Below are positions 24,234 to 32,425 of a stretch of DNA of 33,837 nt, in pieces. The DNA is from an uncultured Mycoplasmatota bacterium (GTDB lineage Bacteria; Bacillota_I; Bacilli_A; RF39; UBA660), in NCBI GenBank assembly GCA_900547995.1, contig URIY01000016.1, positions 1-33,837 of the forward strand. Direction: 5' to 3'. The notes under the pieces were generated by a model. That model ran no database searches. It worked only from the letters and a program-made list of their open reading frames with translations, and had not been told where the DNA came from. Each line of letters starts with the position of its first letter. The stretch's first letter is position 1. The position numbers were made by a program, and so were the translations under genes.

Positions 24234-25226
24234 ATGAGTAAATTTGATAAAGAATATTTAACGCTATGTAAAAAAATATTAACAGATGGTGTTAATGTTA
24301 GTAATAGAACTGGTATTAATACAACAAAATTACCAGCATACTTTTTTTCCTTTGATTTAGAGGAAGAGTTTCCTATTCTAACAACTAAGCAAGTTTTTAT
24401 TAGACAGGCTGTTTTGGAAATGCTTTGGATATATCAGGTCAAAAGCAATGATGTAAGATGGCTTCAAGACCGTAATGTCCATATATGGGATAAATGGATG
24501 ATTGATGATGATGGAATATATCGTACTTATGATAACAATAATAATATAGAAGTAAATCCTGAAAAGAAAGTATATATAAAAAACTTGGATGACAAAATAA
24601 TGACTGATGTACTTGGAAATCCAGTTATGACAAAAGGATTAGACTCTAAAAGTGAGATTATAGGAGCTAAATACTTTGGAAAAGATGCTGCATATACCAT
24701 TGGGACAGCATATGGTTATATTGTTAATAAAATGAATTTGATTGATAATTTAATAGATACATTAAAAAATAATCCTACAGATAGAAGAATGATCATGTCT
24801 TTATGGCAAAATGATTATTTAAAAACGGCAGTACTACCATCATGTGTTTGGAGTAGTGAATGGGATGTTACTAATGGTAAATTAAATGCTTTCGTTCATC
24901 AAAGAAGTTGTGATGTTCCACTTGGGTTACCATTTAACATAACACAGTATGCCGTACTTTTGCATATGCTTGCCCAAGTAACGAATTTAAAGCCTGGTAC
25001 ACTTAGTTGGAGTATAAAAGATGCTCATATATATGATAACCAAATAAATATGATTAAAGAGCAAATTAGAAGATATGATGAATTAGGTGATTTTGAAGCA
25101 CCGGAGTTTTGGTTAAATCCAGATGTTAAAGAATTTTATCAATTTGATAATTCTAAAGAATGTAAAGATGTAAAAATAAAAAATTATAAACATCGTGGTA
25201 AAATTGATATACCACTTACACAATAG
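24234..25226 (+). CDS. thyA: Thymidylate synthase (ThyA type)
   Basis: Makes dTMP from dUMP with methylene-tetrahydrofolate. 330 residues, longer than the common 264. N-terminal NRTGINTTKLPAYFFSFDLEEEFPILTTKQ and EMLWIYQ-KSND are the folate/dUMP region; the catalytic cysteine is Cys204 in LPSCVWSSEW, followed by QRSCDVPLGLPFNITQY and the C-terminal HIYDNQ. The usual PPCH around the active cysteine is here PSCV, so the neighbouring His is absent. An insert around residues 95-150 accounts for the extra length. AGGG is its ribosome binding site. No dihydrofolate reductase gene is adjacent. The enzyme class is secure; the variant active-site loop is noted. Confidence 0.93.
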   Translation: MSKFDKEYLTLCKKILTDGVNVSNRTGINTTKLPAYFFSFDLEEEFPILTTKQVFIRQAVLEMLWIYQVKSNDVRWLQDRNVHIWDKWMIDDDGIYRTYDNNNNIEVNPEKKVYIKNLDDKIMTDVLGNPVMTKGLDSKSEIIGAKYFGKDAAYTIGTAYGYIVNKMNLIDNLIDTLKNNPTDRRMIMSLWQNDYLKTAVLPSCVWSSEWDVTNGKLNAFVHQRSCDVPLGLPFNITQYAVLLHMLAQVTNLKPGTLSWSIKDAHIYDNQINMIKEQIRRYDELGDFEAPEFWLNPDVKEFYQFDNSKECKDVKIKNYKHRGKIDIPLTQ

Positions 25227-25238
25227 AAAGGAGATTTT

Positions 25239-25694
25239 ATGGCTGCAAATATTAAAGATGAGGAAGAACGAAATAGAAGGGTTATGCTGATTGGTGAATT
25301 TATTATTGAACACCCTGATATGTCAACAAGAAAAACAGCTGAATATTTCACAAAAAATTTTTTCCATATTAGTAATGCAACAGTATATGATTATTTGGAA
25401 AGATATAAGCAAATGGTTTTAAAAAATGGTGATGAAATTAGACAAATAATGTATAATCATAAGGCTAAAGGTATTAATGATGAAAATGTTATAAATAGAG
25501 TAAAGATAGTTACTCAAAAATTACTTGATGAGGATAAAACTGTTGAACAAATAGCAACTGACCTTAATATAGGTTTTTGGACAGTGTATTATGATTTAAC
25601 AGAAAGATTACCACTTTTAAGTAATGAATTATATAAATTAGTTGAAGAAAAAATGAATGGTAGAGTAATGAGTAATTTGGATAAGAATAAATAA
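25239..25694 (+). CDS. SpoIIID-like transcription regulator with two HTH halves
   Basis: 151 residues behind GAAAGGAG. The second half (about 88-145), with VKIVTQKLLDEDKTVEQIAT, GFWTVYYDLTERLP and LSNELYKLVEEKM, aligns by eye with SpoIIID of sporulating Firmicutes (RTIKIGKYIVETKKTVRVIA, STVHKDLTERLPEINPDL). The first half (about 15-60) has the same plan: RVMLIGEFIIEHPDMSTRKTAEYF, ISNATVYDYLERYKQM. So this looks like two SpoIIID-type HTH domains in one chain, whereas SpoIIID has about 93 residues and one. SpoIIID controls mother-cell genes; whether this organism sporulates is not shown here. It follows thyA by 12 bases and ends at a terminator. Confidence 0.8.
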   Translation: MAANIKDEEERNRRVMLIGEFIIEHPDMSTRKTAEYFTKNFFHISNATVYDYLERYKQMVLKNGDEIRQIMYNHKAKGINDENVINRVKIVTQKLLDEDKTVEQIATDLNIGFWTVYYDLTERLPLLSNELYKLVEEKMNGRVMSNLDKNK

Positions 25695-25720
25695 AGATAT
25701 ATTGGTATGTATATCTTTTT
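25693..25720 (+). terminator. Terminator after the SpoIIID-like gene
   Basis: Stem AAAGATATA / TATATCTTT with eight-base loop, followed by TTCTTTG; T-rich tail. Confidence 0.75.
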
Positions 25721-25730
25721 CTTTGTTGAA

Positions 25731-25760
25731 ACTTGACAAGTTGTAAAAAGTTGCTATAAT
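25731..25760 (+). promoter_or_regulatory. Strong promoter of small HTH pair
   Basis: Consensus -35 TTGACA (25733-25738), 16-base spacer, extended -10 TGC-TATAAT (25755-25760). The -35 box is inside the palindrome ACTTG-A-CAAGT (25731-25741), a possible operator. Confidence 0.8.
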
Positions 25761-25793
25761 ATCTTTTATTAGTAAAAAGGGGGAATAAAAGTT

Positions 25794-26156
25794 ATGTATA
25801 CATGTTATGCAAATAAAGGTGAAATTTCAAAAAACACAATTATAGAAGTAAAAGAATATTATGATAAATTATTTAATAATTATGAGTTTAAAACAATTTC
25901 AGAAATATCTAAAGATTTAGATATTGATCCAAAAACTCTTAGGTTATATTTGAAGGCATTATATACTGGAAAAAATTGTGATGGTAAATATTCTAGAATA
26001 AGTTTACAAATTTTGTTATGTACTAAATTTGTATCTAGTAGTCCATATTATGATGATCAACAAGAATTAATGGATGTTATTAAGAGAAGACAGATTGTTA
26101 AAGAATTAAAAAATAATTCTAATCATACAAAAGAAAGAGGAGTTAAAAATGTATAG
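25794..26156 (+). CDS. Small HTH protein, paralog 1
   Basis: 120 residues; AAAAGGGGGAA precedes the ATG. An N-terminal helix (EVKEYYDKLFNNYEF) is followed by a helix-turn-helix: KTISEISKDLDIDPKTLRLYLKALY. Then KNCDGKYSRISLQILLCTKFV and a basic C-terminal helix. About 60% identical over the core to the next gene, with which it overlaps by eight bases. No known family recognised beyond the HTH. The strong promoter and own transcript suggest an abundant regulator; autoregulation is a guess. Confidence 0.8.
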   Translation: MYTCYANKGEISKNTIIEVKEYYDKLFNNYEFKTISEISKDLDIDPKTLRLYLKALYTGKNCDGKYSRISLQILLCTKFVSSSPYYDDQQELMDVIKRRQIVKELKNNSNHTKERGVKNV

Positions 26157-26496
26157 TAATTTTGAAGGTAGAAATAAAATTAATAAGGAAAAACTTTATA
26201 TGATAATAGATTATTATAATGATTTGTATAATACTTTTGATATGAAAACAATACCAGAAATGGCAAGTGAGCTAGAAATTGGTGAATCAACATTACGACT
26301 TTATCTTGATAAAATGTATAAAGAAAAAAACTGTGATGGTAAGTATTCTAAATTAAGTTTACAAATTTTATTATGTACAAAATTTGTACCAAATAGTCCA
26401 TATTATAAGGCTCAACAAGAATTGAACCCTATTATTAAAAAAAGACAAATTGCTAAAATCTTGAAAGATTGTGAAAAAAGGCAAAAAGTAAAATAA
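26149..26496 (+). CDS. Small HTH protein, paralog 2
   Basis: 115 residues. Same plan as paralog 1: DYYNDLYNTFDMKTIPEMASELEIGESTLRLYLDKMY, then KNCDGKYSKLSLQILLCTKFV, NSPYY and a basic tail (KKRQIAKILKD). Its ATG lies inside the end of paralog 1 (eight-base overlap) behind AAAGAGG, so the two are translationally coupled. The high nucleotide similarity over the core suggests a fairly recent tandem duplication. Function unknown. Confidence 0.8.
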   Translation: MYSNFEGRNKINKEKLYMIIDYYNDLYNTFDMKTIPEMASELEIGESTLRLYLDKMYKEKNCDGKYSKLSLQILLCTKFVPNSPYYKAQQELNPIIKKRQIAKILKDCEKRQKVK

Positions 26497-26520
26497 TTGT
26501 CGAATTTTGTATGACAATTA
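26494..26520. repeat. Inverted repeat TAATTGTC/GACAATTA
   Basis: Eight-base perfect inverted repeat with an 11-base spacer just after paralog 2. No T-run follows, so it is not a typical terminator. GACAATT recurs at 26537-26543 and TTGTCATTA at 26572-26580, so it may be an operator group. Confidence 0.45.
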
Positions 26521-26534
26521 AAGTCAAAAATTTA

Positions 26535-26563
26535 TTGACAATTCCTTTAAATAACTGTAATAT
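26535..26563 (+). promoter_or_regulatory. Candidate promoter of HTH paralog 3
   Basis: -35 TTGACA (26535-26540), 17-base spacer, -10 TAATAT (26558-26563). A second candidate is TTGTCA at 26572 with TATAAT at 26597, but its 19-base spacer is poor. Confidence 0.55.
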
Positions 26564-26639
26564 GTTTCTTGTTGTCATTAATTTTTATAATAAGAATATA
26601 ATTAGTAGATGATATTTGCAGTTTGAAAGGGGATTTTTT

Positions 26640-26957
26640 ATGATAGAAATGGTAACACAAGAAGAAATAACGATATTAACTGACTATTATTTTAATTTAT
26701 ATGCTAGAAGAGAAAAGAAAACAGAAAAGGAGATTGCTAATCTTTTAAATATATCTGAGGGAAAAGTTAAAGGATTTATTTACTATGTAACTATTCAAAA
26801 AGATTATATACTAAGTTTTGGAAATTTATATAATATAATAATGCTTACAACTATTTTTAATAATAAATCAACAAATATGAAGAGACAAGTTGTTGCTCTA
26901 AATAATAGTTCTAATAGTGAGATAGTAAAGATATATCAAAAGAAAATTGGTGCGTAA
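26640..26957 (+). CDS. Small HTH protein, divergent paralog 3
   Basis: 105 residues from ATG at 26640 behind AAAGGGGA; an in-frame TTG at 26616 is upstream of that site and rejected. The layout resembles the two preceding proteins: ITILTDYYFNLYARREKKTEKEIANLLNISEGKVKGFIYYV aligns with their N-terminal helix and HTH, but the C-terminal half (NNKSTNMKRQVVALNNSSNSEIVKIYQKK) has diverged and lacks the KNCDGKYS block. Function unknown. It has its own promoter and terminator. Confidence 0.72.
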   Translation: MIEMVTQEEITILTDYYFNLYARREKKTEKEIANLLNISEGKVKGFIYYVTIQKDYILSFGNLYNIIMLTTIFNNKSTNMKRQVVALNNSSNSEIVKIYQKKIGA

Positions 26958-26984
26958 AACTATAGAGAAAACTATAGTTTTTTT
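26956..26984 (+). terminator. Terminator after HTH paralog 3
   Basis: Stem AAAACTATAG / CTATAGTTTT with loop AGAAAA and seven T residues. Confidence 0.88.
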
Positions 26985-26985
26985 C

Positions 26986-27014
26986 TTTAAATAATTAATA
27001 AAATAGGTTATAAT
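26986..27014 (+). promoter_or_regulatory. Promoter of polC
   Basis: -35 TTTAAA (26986-26991), 17-base spacer and consensus -10 TATAAT (27009-27014), directly after the preceding terminator. Confidence 0.6.
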
Positions 27015-27042
27015 ATTTTATAGACAGATTGTAGGTGCCAAA

Positions 27043-30000
27043 ATGGATAGTAAGTTAGAATCTTTATTAAATAAAATTAATTGGAATGAAAATAGAAATA
27101 TTTTTGAAAATGGTAAATTAGAACATATAATTGCCAATAAAACAAAAACAAAATATGCTTTTGTTATAGAATTACCTATGCATTTAGATATAGATATTTA
27201 TGTATCTTTTATAGATAAGTTAAAGGAAGCATTCTCAGAATATGAGGATATTAAGTTAATTATTAAAGTACCAAATATATCTGATAAATATCAAGATTAT
27301 TATAAATATTTTATATGTAAGTATAGCAAGGAATCACCATTATTAGAGATGTTTAAAGATAATAATGTTTCTTTAAATGATGGAATACTTGAAATTGAAG
27401 TTGGTAATCTTGCTGAAAAAATGAAATTAAATTCTGTAATTAATAACTTAAAATTAGATTATAGTTATGCAGGATTTGATATAAAAAATATTAAAATTAG
27501 TATTAATTCTAATATAGTTAGTACTGTAAGTGAAGAGATTAAAAAAGAATTAGAAATAGATATTCCATTGTCTAAAATAAATCCTATAAAAAAAGAGGAA
27601 AATCCAAAGAAAAAGTTTATTTCTAAGGATTATAAAAGACCACCATTGATACAAGAACCTGATAATGAAAATGTTATTATTGGTCATGAAATTGATACAC
27701 CTGCTGTAAGACTTGATACTGTAATTGATCCTTTAAATAATGTTACAATTGAAGGTTATATTTTTGCAGATATAGAAACTATAGAGACAAAAACAGGTCT
27801 TAGAATAATGACTTTAAAAATTACTGATGAAACAGATAGTATATATGGGAAAATCTTTATTAATGATGAAGAAGAATTTGTTACCATTAGTAAAAAATTA
27901 AAGAAAAATACTTGGTATAAGTTTAGGGGTCAAACGAAAGATGATACTTATTCTAATGAACTTACCTTTATGCCAAAAGATATTTGTAAGTCAAATAGAA
28001 AAACAGAAGAATTAATTGATGATGCACCTATTAAAAGAGTAGAGTTACATGCTCATACGATGATGAGTCAAATGGATGGTGTTACGAAACTTGATTTAGG
28101 TAAACATACATGCGAACTTGTTGAAAAAACGATTAAAATGGGTTATAAAGGTGTTGCTATTACGGACCATAGTGGTTGTCAAGCATTTCCAATATCCTTT
28201 GGTATTATTAAAAATCATAATAAGGGTATAAGAAAAGGTATAAAAGCTAAAATAGAAGAACTAGAGGCCAAAATTAATGAAGAAACAGATGAAGAAGTTA
28301 AAAATAATCTTTTAAAAGAATTAGAAGAACAAAAAGAACTACAAAAAAATCCGCCAATATTTAAAGGTATATATGGAACAGAACTTACGCTTGTTGATGA
28401 TACTGTCAATATTGTTATAAGACCAACTGATGCTTCATTACTTGGTAGTACCTATGTTGTATTCGATACTGAAACAACAGGTTTTAATGCCGGTGGTGCC
28501 GATCAAATGATTGAAATAGGTGCCGTAAAACTTAAGGATGGAGCCATTATAGATACTTTTGATGAATTAATTGATCCTGGAAGACATATACCAGATCGTA
28601 TTACAGAACTTACTTGTATAACTGATGAAATGGTTAAAGGTAAAGATAATGAAGAGACAGTAACTAAGAAATTTTTAGAGTGGGCAGGAGATAACCCCAT
28701 GGTTGCTCATAATGCTAAATTTGATATTTCTTTCATCGAAATGGCTATGAAAAAATATAATTTAGGCACATTTAAAAATACTGTTATTGATACCCTTGAA
28801 TTATCTAGAACACTAGATCAAGGATTTGCACGACATGGACTTTCTGCCTTAGTTAAAAGGTATAATGTTCCATGGGAAGAAGATGCTCACCATAGAGCCG
28901 ATTACGATGCTAAAGGAACTGCACTTGTATATCATAAAATGATGTTAAAGTTAGAGGCTCAAAAGTTTGAGAAAATAAGTGATTTAGATAATTTAATATC
29001 TAAAGATGAAATATATAAATTTGGTCGTACTTTCCATTTTAATGCTCTTGCTTTAAATAAAAAAGGGCTTAAAAACTTATTTACAATTATTTCTCTTGCA
29101 AATACCGTTTATTTATATAAATCACCAAGAATTCTTAGAAGTAAATTAGAAGAATTAAGAGAAGGATTATTAATTGGCAGTGGTTGCTATGAATCAGAAG
29201 TTTTTACGGAAGCAAGAAGTAAAGAAGGAGAGGAACTTACCAATATTATTAACTTTTATGATTATGTTGAAGTTCAACCACCGGAAGTATATGATCATTT
29301 AATACAAATGGGTGATTTTAAAGATAAAGTAGAACTTCAAAATCATATTAAAAAAATTATTGATGCGACTGTGTCAGCAGGTAAAATTATTGTTGCAACT
29401 GGTGATGTTCATCATTTTTATCGCAAAGATAAAATATATCGTGAAATAATTGTTAATCAAAAAGTATCTGGTGGTGGAAGACATCCACTTGCTAAAAAGG
29501 ATATTAAAAGTATTCCGTCACAGCATTTTAGAACAACAAGAGAAATGCTTAATGATTTTGAGTTCTTAGGTCCCGATTTAGCGTACGATATTGTTATTAA
29601 AAATACAAATAAAGTTTTAGATATGGTAGATGAAATAGAAGTTATTCCTGATACAGGTGGAACTCCATTTTCACCTAGAGTAAAAAGTGATGATGGAAAA
29701 ACTTATCTAGATTGTCAGGCTGTTGTAACAGAACTTGTATATACAAAAGCAAAAGATTGGTATGGGGAAGTTTTGCCTCATTATATTGAAGAGAGAATTG
29801 CTACGGAATTATATGGTGATATTGTTTTAACATCTATAAAATATAAACTTAAAGATTTGCAAGGCGAAGAGTTAGAAAATGAGGCTTTTAAACAACTGCA
29901 TGAAACAATCATTAAAGGCTATAAGTCAGTTACTGATACTGTAAAAGAATATTTAAAAGCAACTAGTGAAGAAGAATTAGATGACGATTCTTTAAATAAA

Positions 30001-31806
30001 TTATTAAAAAAATCTTTAGGTGGAGTAATAGGTGCAGGATTTGATCCTATTTACTTAATTGCTCAAAGACTTGTTAAACACTCTAACGATGAAGGTTTCT
30101 TAGTTGGATCACGTGGATCTGTTGGATCATCATTTGTTGCGACAATGATGGGGATTACAGAAGTAAATCCACTTCCAGCCCATTATCGCTGTACTAAATG
30201 TAAAATGAGTATTTTTGATGATGATAATGGTAATTCATTAGGAGCAACTTATTCATCAGGATTTGATTTACCAGATAAATTGTGTCCACATTGTAATATT
30301 CCTCTATTAAAAGATGGTCAAGATATGCCATTTGCAACTTTCCTTGGGTTTAATGCTGATAAGGTACCAGATATTGACTTAAATTTCTCCGATTTAAATC
30401 AAGCAAGTACCCATGCTTATACTAAAGTATTATTTGGTGCCGATAACGTATATCGTGCAGGAACGATTGGTACTGTTGCTGATAAAACGGCTTTTGGATT
30501 TGTTAAAGGTTACTGTGAAGATAAAAATATTGTCATGAGAACGGCTGAAGTTGAACATCTTGCTATAGGATGTACAGGTGTTAAAAGAACAACAGGTCAA
30601 CATCCAGGTGGAATTGTTGTTATTCCTGATTATATGGATTGCTTTGAATTTACACCATTTCAATTTCCAGCCGAAGATGCAACAGCCGAGTGGAGAACAA
30701 CACACTTTGATTATCACTCAATTGAGGAATGTGTGTTAAAACTAGATATTCTAGGTCACTCTGATCCAACGCAACTTCGCTTAATTCAGTTACAATCAGG
30801 AACAGATATTATGAAAGTACCTCTTGATGATAAAGAAACAATGAGTATTTTTACATCAACTAAAGCCCTTGGCGTAACTACAGATCAAATTATGTGTAAT
30901 ACAGGGACACTTGGTATTCCCGAATTTGGAACACCATTTACTATTAAACTAGTTGAAGATACAAAACCGACATCATTTGCCGAATTAATTAAAATATCAG
31001 GTCTTTCTCATGGTACTGATGTATGGCTTGGTAATGCTCAGGAATTAATTGCTAATAATATTGTCCCATTTAAAGAAACAATTGGTTGTCGTGATGACAT
31101 CATGGTATATTTAATGTATAAAGGTGTTAAACCTATTAAGGCATTTAAGATAATGGAATTTGTTCGTAAAGGAAAAGCTAGTAAAGATCCTGAAACTTGG
31201 AAAGAACATGTAAAAACAATGGAAGAAGCAGGAATACCTGATTGGTTTATTGGTTCATGTCAAAAAATAAAGTACATGTTCCCTAAGGCCCATGCGGCTG
31301 CATATGTTATAAGTGCGTTTAGAATTGCTTGGTATAAGGTTCATATGCCTGTTTATTTCTATGCATCTTGGTATTCATCTAAAGCAACTGATGTTGATGT
31401 TGAAGCAATGATTAAAGGTTATGATGCTATTAGAAATAGAATTATTGAAATTCAAAATAAAGGATATGAAGCGACTAATAAAGAAAATGGACAACTTGAA
31501 AGTTTAAAAATTGCTTTAGAAGCTACAGCACGTGGTATGAAATTTTTAAATGTTGATCTTTATAAAAGTGAAGCAACTGTTTGGGTTGCTGTTAGTGATA
31601 TAGAAATATATCCACCTTTTAATTCTATCGATGGGCTTGGTGATACAGTTGCTCAAAATATTGTTGAAGAACGTAAAAAAGGTGAATTTTTAAGTATTGA
31701 AGATGTTCAAAAGAGGGCTAAAATATCACAAACATTAATTGAAAAAATGCGTATGATGGGTATATTTGATGGTATGGATGAATCTAGTCAATTAAGCTTA
31801 TTTTAA
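27043..31806 (+). CDS. polC: DNA polymerase III PolC (Gram-positive type)
   Basis: Main replicative polymerase of low-GC Gram-positives, with built-in proofreading. 1587 residues, longer than the usual ~1440. Order seen: N-terminal domain, OB fold (~230-320: VTIEGYIFADIETIETKTG), PHP domain (HAHTMMS at 336-342), 3'-5' exonuclease inserted in PHP (FDTETTGFN, Asp475/Glu477; MVAHNAKFDISFIE; HHRADYDA), rest of PHP, zinc module Cys1050, Cys1053, Cys1081, Cys1084, polymerase palm with PDIDLNFS (Asp1110, Asp1112), and a C-terminal QLSLF (1583-1587), a beta-clamp binding motif. GTAGGTG is the ribosome binding site. The order OB-PHP-exo-Pol distinguishes PolC from DnaE. Confidence 0.98.
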   Translation: MDSKLESLLNKINWNENRNIFENGKLEHIIANKTKTKYAFVIELPMHLDIDIYVSFIDKLKEAFSEYEDIKLIIKVPNISDKYQDYYKYFICKYSKESPLLEMFKDNNVSLNDGILEIEVGNLAEKMKLNSVINNLKLDYSYAGFDIKNIKISINSNIVSTVSEEIKKELEIDIPLSKINPIKKEENPKKKFISKDYKRPPLIQEPDNENVIIGHEIDTPAVRLDTVIDPLNNVTIEGYIFADIETIETKTGLRIMTLKITDETDSIYGKIFINDEEEFVTISKKLKKNTWYKFRGQTKDDTYSNELTFMPKDICKSNRKTEELIDDAPIKRVELHAHTMMSQMDGVTKLDLGKHTCELVEKTIKMGYKGVAITDHSGCQAFPISFGIIKNHNKGIRKGIKAKIEELEAKINEETDEEVKNNLLKELEEQKELQKNPPIFKGIYGTELTLVDDTVNIVIRPTDASLLGSTYVVFDTETTGFNAGGADQMIEIGAVKLKDGAIIDTFDELIDPGRHIPDRITELTCITDEMVKGKDNEETVTKKFLEWAGDNPMVAHNAKFDISFIEMAMKKYNLGTFKNTVIDTLELSRTLDQGFARHGLSALVKRYNVPWEEDAHHRADYDAKGTALVYHKMMLKLEAQKFEKISDLDNLISKDEIYKFGRTFHFNALALNKKGLKNLFTIISLANTVYLYKSPRILRSKLEELREGLLIGSGCYESEVFTEARSKEGEELTNIINFYDYVEVQPPEVYDHLIQMGDFKDKVELQNHIKKIIDATVSAGKIIVATGDVHHFYRKDKIYREIIVNQKVSGGGRHPLAKKDIKSIPSQHFRTTREMLNDFEFLGPDLAYDIVIKNTNKVLDMVDEIEVIPDTGGTPFSPRVKSDDGKTYLDCQAVVTELVYTKAKDWYGEVLPHYIEERIATELYGDIVLTSIKYKLKDLQGEELENEAFKQLHETIIKGYKSVTDTVKEYLKATSEEELDDDSLNKLLKKSLGGVIGAGFDPIYLIAQRLVKHSNDEGFLVGSRGSVGSSFVATMMGITEVNPLPAHYRCTKCKMSIFDDDNGNSLGATYSSGFDLPDKLCPHCNIPLLKDGQDMPFATFLGFNADKVPDIDLNFSDLNQASTHAYTKVLFGADNVYRAGTIGTVADKTAFGFVKGYCEDKNIVMRTAEVEHLAIGCTGVKRTTGQHPGGIVVIPDYMDCFEFTPFQFPAEDATAEWRTTHFDYHSIEECVLKLDILGHSDPTQLRLIQLQSGTDIMKVPLDDKETMSIFTSTKALGVTTDQIMCNTGTLGIPEFGTPFTIKLVEDTKPTSFAELIKISGLSHGTDVWLGNAQELIANNIVPFKETIGCRDDIMVYLMYKGVKPIKAFKIMEFVRKGKASKDPETWKEHVKTMEEAGIPDWFIGSCQKIKYMFPKAHAAAYVISAFRIAWYKVHMPVYFYASWYSSKATDVDVEAMIKGYDAIRNRIIEIQNKGYEATNKENGQLESLKIALEATARGMKFLNVDLYKSEATVWVAVSDIEIYPPFNSIDGLGDTVAQNIVEERKKGEFLSIEDVQKRAKISQTLIEKMRMMGIFDGMDESSQLSLF

Positions 31807-31830
31807 AAGAGATAGTTTCCTATCTCTTTT
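31805..31830. terminator. Bidirectional terminator between polC and converging gene
   Basis: Eleven-base perfect stem AAAAGAGATAG / CTATCTCTTTT with loop TTTC. T-rich tails exist on both strands, so it serves polC and the minus-strand gene, whose stop codon lies in the stem. Confidence 0.88.
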
Positions 31831-32191
31831 TAGTTATTCCAAAACGATATTCATTTAATCTTTTTATCTCATTTGGTGTAAAGGTAAGTTTTTCTTTTAT
31901 TTCAGTAAGCAACTCTTTATTAGAAATTTCAGTTATGTTAAATTTATTATTATTTGGTAAACATAAAATTTCATTTAAATCATATTCATATGGTGCATCT
32001 TGCATAACCATTGATTCCAACTTTTTTCCTTTTTTTATAGATATTTCAAAATAACGAGTTAATATGTTACCATTATCAAAATCATAATATAGAGATTTAC
32101 CAATATTAGGTTCTTTATCATAAAACATTGTTGTAATTAATTGAATTGGTCTTAAACTACCTTCACATTTGCATAAAAACAAACTACTCAT
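31820..32191 (-). CDS. Hypothetical protein, 123 residues
   Basis: The start is taken at the second Met (MSSLFLCKCEGSL) because AGAGGGG lies eight bases before it; the first ATG, seven codons upstream, has no ribosome binding site. No signal peptide or membrane segment. It has an apparent mixed beta/alpha pattern (SLYYDFDNGNILTRYFEISI, then EITEIKEKLTF-like helix), ending with a basic tail. I recognise no family. It converges on polC with a shared terminator and has its own promoter next to an insertion sequence. Confidence 0.7.
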   Translation of the reverse strand: MSSLFLCKCEGSLRPIQLITTMFYDKEPNIGKSLYYDFDNGNILTRYFEISIKKGKKLESMVMQDAPYEYDLNEILCLPNNNKFNITEISNKELLTEIKEKLTFTPNEIKRLNEYRFGITKKR

Positions 32192-32218
32192 AAATATATT
32201 CCCCTCTCGCATGGATAT

Positions 32219-32247
32219 ATTCTAACATCCTATATAATAAAAGTCCA
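32219..32247 (-). promoter_or_regulatory. Promoter of the hypothetical minus-strand gene
   Basis: Minus strand -35 TGGACT (32242-32247), 17-base spacer and -10 TAGAAT (32219-32224). The inferred IS end begins four bases upstream of the -35. Confidence 0.6.
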
Positions 32248-32278
32248 GTAAATAAGAGTAAATAAATTAAATTAGTTG

Positions 32279-32329
32279 AAATTAGGTAAAATATATATAA
32301 AATAATTTTACCTAATTTTTTTCTTCTCA
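32279..32329 (+). terminator. Strong hairpin inside IS left end
   Basis: Stem AAATTAGGTAAAAT / ATTTTACCTAATTT with a loop of about ten bases, then a T-run on the plus strand. It lies 3' of the transposase but its T-tract faces plus-strand transcription, so it may stop outside transcription from entering the element (inference). Confidence 0.65.
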
Positions 32330-32425
32330 AATATAGATATTTTAATCCACGACAAAAAGACCTTTTACAGGTAAAAAAATTTTTTTAATAAAACACTAGA
32401 TTTCAAAGAACAAATATTGTATAAT

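Noticed and set aside
30430..30717. 95-codon minus-strand frame inside polC
   Set aside because: Antisense shadow of the polymerase active-site region; no independent signals.
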